In this document: positions 62,071 through 64,000 of the stretch, one piece after another | Position numbering within the stretch: the stretch's first letter is position 1 | How the letters are laid out: the number at the start of each line of letters is the position of its first letter | Origin: Bacteroidales bacterium | GTDB lineage: Bacteria > Bacteroidota > Bacteroidia > Bacteroidales > UBA932 | NCBI GenBank assembly: GCA_015060255.1 | Contig: SUYV01000002.1 | Location: 32,883-96,882, forward strand | Reading direction: 5' to 3' | Length of the DNA: 64,000 nt | Notes under the pieces: model-generated | The model's input: the letters and a program-made list of their open reading frames with translations, nothing else | Told to the model about the DNA's origin: nothing | Database searches by the model: none | Program-made: the position numbers and the translations under genes

Positions 62071-62712
62071 ATGATAACAGATGGCATTGTAAAACTAAAT
62101 CTATGTATGATGATACATACCGTATTCTACGATTGTAAAGGTATAAGATTCATCGGAGAATGACAATATTTCGCCAGATTATGTTAATTTAAGTGCAAGC
62201 CGAGAGGAATGGAAGCTTGCTTACATTTCCGAGGCGCAGCCTTAAATGCCAGCGAAGCTGGAATCTAGCGGGCCACGAAGGGAGACAGTCCACTCCGCAC
62301 TGCAGTAGCGAAGGCGGGGATGTTATTGACGGGAGGATTGTTGACATTATGCTGGAGCTTGCGGAAGTATAATGGCAACAGTCCGATTCCTTATGCCCAT
62401 AGGGGCAAGTCTTCTGACAGCTGTGCTGGCTGAAGTCTTGCACGGGCTTTTACATTGTGCGTGGGCTTCGGCGAGAGTTTGAGGATCTGCTTGCAGTCCT
62501 CATATTCTCGCCTGTGCGGTGGGTATAGATGGTTGCGTTCTTTCGCTAACGCTCAAGCGACTTCGTCGATGGCTGTGGTTTTCGTAGAAAGGCGCAAAGG
62601 GCAAGTGCTGCTTTTATATTGTAACCGTGAATAAATCCATATTTGATTATATTCACTATCTTTGTCAGTGAAATTTGTTGTTGAATAACTCGGATAACAT
62701 CTAACTTTTCAG
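62071..62712. other. Structured 642-base spacer, probable repeat or ncRNA
   Basis: No convincing coding region is present. The middle (about 62190-62620) is GC-richer than the flanks and full of hairpins: CCAGC/GCTGG near 62251, CTTC..CAGC/GCTG..GAAG near 62410-62435, and a nested pair GGCGAGA/TCTCGCC (62470-62476 with 62506-62512) enclosing TGAGGA/TCCTCA. GCAAGC/GCTTGC and a GGAATG/CATTTCC pair open it. I have the impression that such blocks recur between genes in Bacteroidales, but cannot check this here. Confidence 0.5.
62657..62664 (+). promoter_or_regulatory. -7 promoter box of the second TPR/HTH regulator
   Basis: TATCTTTG, flanked by an inverted repeat TTCACT/AGTGAA (62652-62657 and 62667-62672) that could be an operator, is 48 bases before the ATG. 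Confidence 0.5.
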
Positions 62713-63651
62713 ATGCGTCGTTTTGAGAATTACATATTCGGTGTGATACTGGCGGTGTGCCTTTGTTCCTGTTTCCACACCAGTGATGTAGGCAGGGTGC
62801 TGGATCAGGCTGAGATATGTCTGAGCACTGCGCCTGACAGTGCGTTCGTTGCACTTGATTCGCTGGACAGAAGTCTGCTCAACACAAAGAAACTGCAGGC
62901 ACGTCACGCACTGCTGTACTCTCAAGCTCTGGAGAAGGTGGGCATAGAGGTATATGACGACAGCATAATCAATATTGCCATTGATTACTATTCTTCAGTC
63001 GGAGATGACGAAAACATGCTGAAGGCCCGGGAATGTCTGGAACATATAAACGCGAATGCCCTGCTGCTGGCTCCTACCGATACTCTGAAGATCCAGAATG
63101 CCCGAATCATAGAGGAACGGTATATGGACAAGAGGATGCTCGTCGAGAAGGACGATCGTATCCGTAAGATCATAGTTCTTTCTTTTATTCTTCTGGCAAC
63201 ACTTGTGATTGCAATCCGATATATTGTGAAGATGCTGAAGAACCGTCCTGATGAAAAAGCCATGTCGGTGATCCGGCATCGCCTTTCTGTTCTGGATAAA
63301 GTCATAGCATCCCGCATTTCGTCTGACGAGAAGCTGTACCAGAGTTCGGAAGAGGAAATCAATGTGCTGATGGAAGACCGTGAAGAATTCCTATGTTCTA
63401 CCAAAATCGTGTTCGAGGAGAGTCATCCCAAGTTCATTGCCTATCTGAAGGAGAAAGGACTTACCGATTGGGAAATCGGATATTGCTGTCTTTATACTCT
63501 TGGACTTAAGGGCAAGGATATCGGCGAATATATTCAGAAGAAGCGTCACTATATCATCAGCCACGAAATCCGTCAGAAACTCAGTCTTGGCAAACACGAA
63601 ACCAATATCAGCATCTATCTGAGGAACCTTCTGCTTGACTTGGAGCGCTGA
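62713..63651 (+). CDS. Short membrane regulator with HTH-like C-terminus
   Basis: A 312-residue relative of the protein at 60382. It shares the signal segment with lipobox-like VCLCSC, the opening PDSAFVALDSLD (compare PDSALQVLQSID), one membrane helix (about 155-175, IVLSFILLATLVIAIRYIV) and a C-terminal domain with LTDWEIGYCCLYTLGLKGKD then a basic helix. The TPR array is almost absent, which makes it about half the size. It ends 145 bases before the outer-membrane receptor gene, its probable target. Confidence 0.75.
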   Translation: MRRFENYIFGVILAVCLCSCFHTSDVGRVLDQAEICLSTAPDSAFVALDSLDRSLLNTKKLQARHALLYSQALEKVGIEVYDDSIINIAIDYYSSVGDDENMLKARECLEHINANALLLAPTDTLKIQNARIIEERYMDKRMLVEKDDRIRKIIVLSFILLATLVIAIRYIVKMLKNRPDEKAMSVIRHRLSVLDKVIASRISSDEKLYQSSEEEINVLMEDREEFLCSTKIVFEESHPKFIAYLKEKGLTDWEIGYCCLYTLGLKGKDIGEYIQKKRHYIISHEIRQKLSLGKHETNISIYLRNLLLDLER

Positions 63652-63764
63652 TGTAAGACTTTTCAGAATCTTACGGGATAAATATTTTTCTTCTATATTG
63701 ATATTCAGTAATATACGTCGTTGATTCTTTGCTCAATACTATATGATGTAAAACTTTTTCCGGA

Positions 63765-63772
63765 TAATTTTG
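63765..63772 (+). promoter_or_regulatory. -7 promoter box of the receptor gene
   Basis: TAATTTTG, 24 bases before the ATG at 63797. Confidence 0.55.
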
Positions 63773-63796
63773 TGGTATAAACCATACGGAAAAACA

Positions 63797-64000
63797 ATGA
63801 AATCAAAGACAATCACTCTTGTTGCTGTATCGCTGTTTGCAAGCATTACAGCAATTGCTCAGGAAACGGAAATTCACCAGTCAGACTCTCTCGGAACAGT
63901 CAGGAAACTCAACGAAGTCACCGTTGTCGCGCGGCAGGAACTTATCTCCACCGACGCAGATAAACTTACATATAACGTACAGGCAGACCCTCAGGCAGAA
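63797..64000 (+). CDS. TonB-dependent receptor-like outer-membrane protein, 3'-truncated
   Basis: Only the first 68 codons lie in the window, and the frame is open to the end. It starts with signal peptide MKSKTITLVAVSLFASITAIAQ, then LNEVTVVARQELISTDADKL and TYNVQADPQAE, the plug-domain opening of Bacteroidota TonB-dependent receptors of the outer-membrane beta-barrel family. The nutrient or ligand cannot be told from this part. It follows the short membrane regulator on the same strand, behind its own -7 box. Confidence 0.8.
   Translation, partial: MKSKTITLVAVSLFASITAIAQETEIHQSDSLGTVRKLNEVTVVARQELISTDADKLTYNVQADPQAE

Noticed and set aside
62189-62443. An 84-residue Cys/His/Ser-rich open frame on the minus strand
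   Set aside because: It is the translation of the hairpin-rich spacer; low-complexity Ser/Pro/Leu content and no promoter or ribosome site support a non-coding origin.
62546-62854. A 102-residue minus-strand open frame
   Set aside because: It overlaps the promoter and first 140 bases of the plus-strand regulator gene and has no family features.

Overview
The window looks like a chromosomal segment of a Bacteroidota bacterium, most likely order Bacteroidales and a gut-type anaerobe. The evidence is a recurring TAnnTTTG -7 promoter box, scarce Shine-Dalgarno sites, short signal peptides typical of the phylum, a V-type ATPase operon with a DUF2764 subunit, a TonB-dependent receptor start, LytTR and TPR/HTH membrane regulators, and split glycine decarboxylase. 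A family-level name cannot be fixed from the sequence alone. No rRNA, tRNA, CRISPR array, transposase or integrase was seen.

Layout. 1-4.2 kb: the 3' part of an arginine deiminase gene, a large repeat-built lipoprotein, ndk, and convergent gpsA. 4.3-11.6 kb (minus): V-ATPase operon E-DUF2764-A-B-D-I-K, whose K subunit carries the Na+ ligand set. 11.7-16.2 kb (minus): metH-metF. 16.3-19.9 kb (minus): a four-subunit biotin-dependent Na+-pumping methylmalonyl-CoA decarboxylase. 20.0-22.3 kb (minus): NfnAB-type ferredoxin:NADP+ transhydrogenase. 22.4-23.8 kb (minus): YebC family protein and a TPR membrane protein. 23.9-25.7 kb (plus): a small secreted protein and NhaA. 26.4-35.4 kb (plus): one tight operon of lipoate ligase, complete glycine cleavage system (T, H, PA, PB, Lpd), a YfcC-type carrier and a GH53 endo-galactanase lipoprotein. 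35.4-38.1 kb: a 35-residue membrane peptide gene, a porin and a lipoprotein. 38.2-39.8 kb: a DUF4332 protein and a LytTR regulator behind a cluster of TGTGAC boxes. 39.8-44.2 kb (minus): BASS transporter, PlsC-like acyltransferase, Omp85-like barrel, deoxynucleoside kinase. 44.3-49.7 kb (plus): an unknown 598-residue membrane protein, GNAT, ResB-like and CcsA cytochrome c assembly proteins, and a tri-haem cytochrome c peroxidase. 49.9-62.1 kb: an accessory, partly AT-rich stretch of envelope proteins, hydrolases, a flavoprotein and small lipoproteins, with duplicated promoter DNA and hairpin repeats. 62.1-64 kb: a 640-base structured spacer, a second TPR/HTH-type regulator and the start of an outer-membrane receptor.

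How it fits together. Several units converge on sodium bioenergetics: a Na+-pumping decarboxylase, a V-ATPase rotor with Na+ ligands, a Na+/H+ antiporter and a Na+-dependent symporter. Nfn balances NADH, NADPH and ferredoxin. The glycine operon is self-contained, with its own lipoate ligase and dihydrolipoyl dehydrogenase. The cytochrome operon carries its own haem-attachment machinery for a peroxidase that would remove H2O2.

The most unusual observations are an eight-cysteine segment inside the glycine decarboxylase beta subunit, a palindromic repeat read in frame inside lpdA, a 68-bp duplicated promoter block, the TGTGAC cluster before the LytTR gene, the unknown protein leading the cytochrome operon, and the structured spacer at 62.1-62.7 kb.
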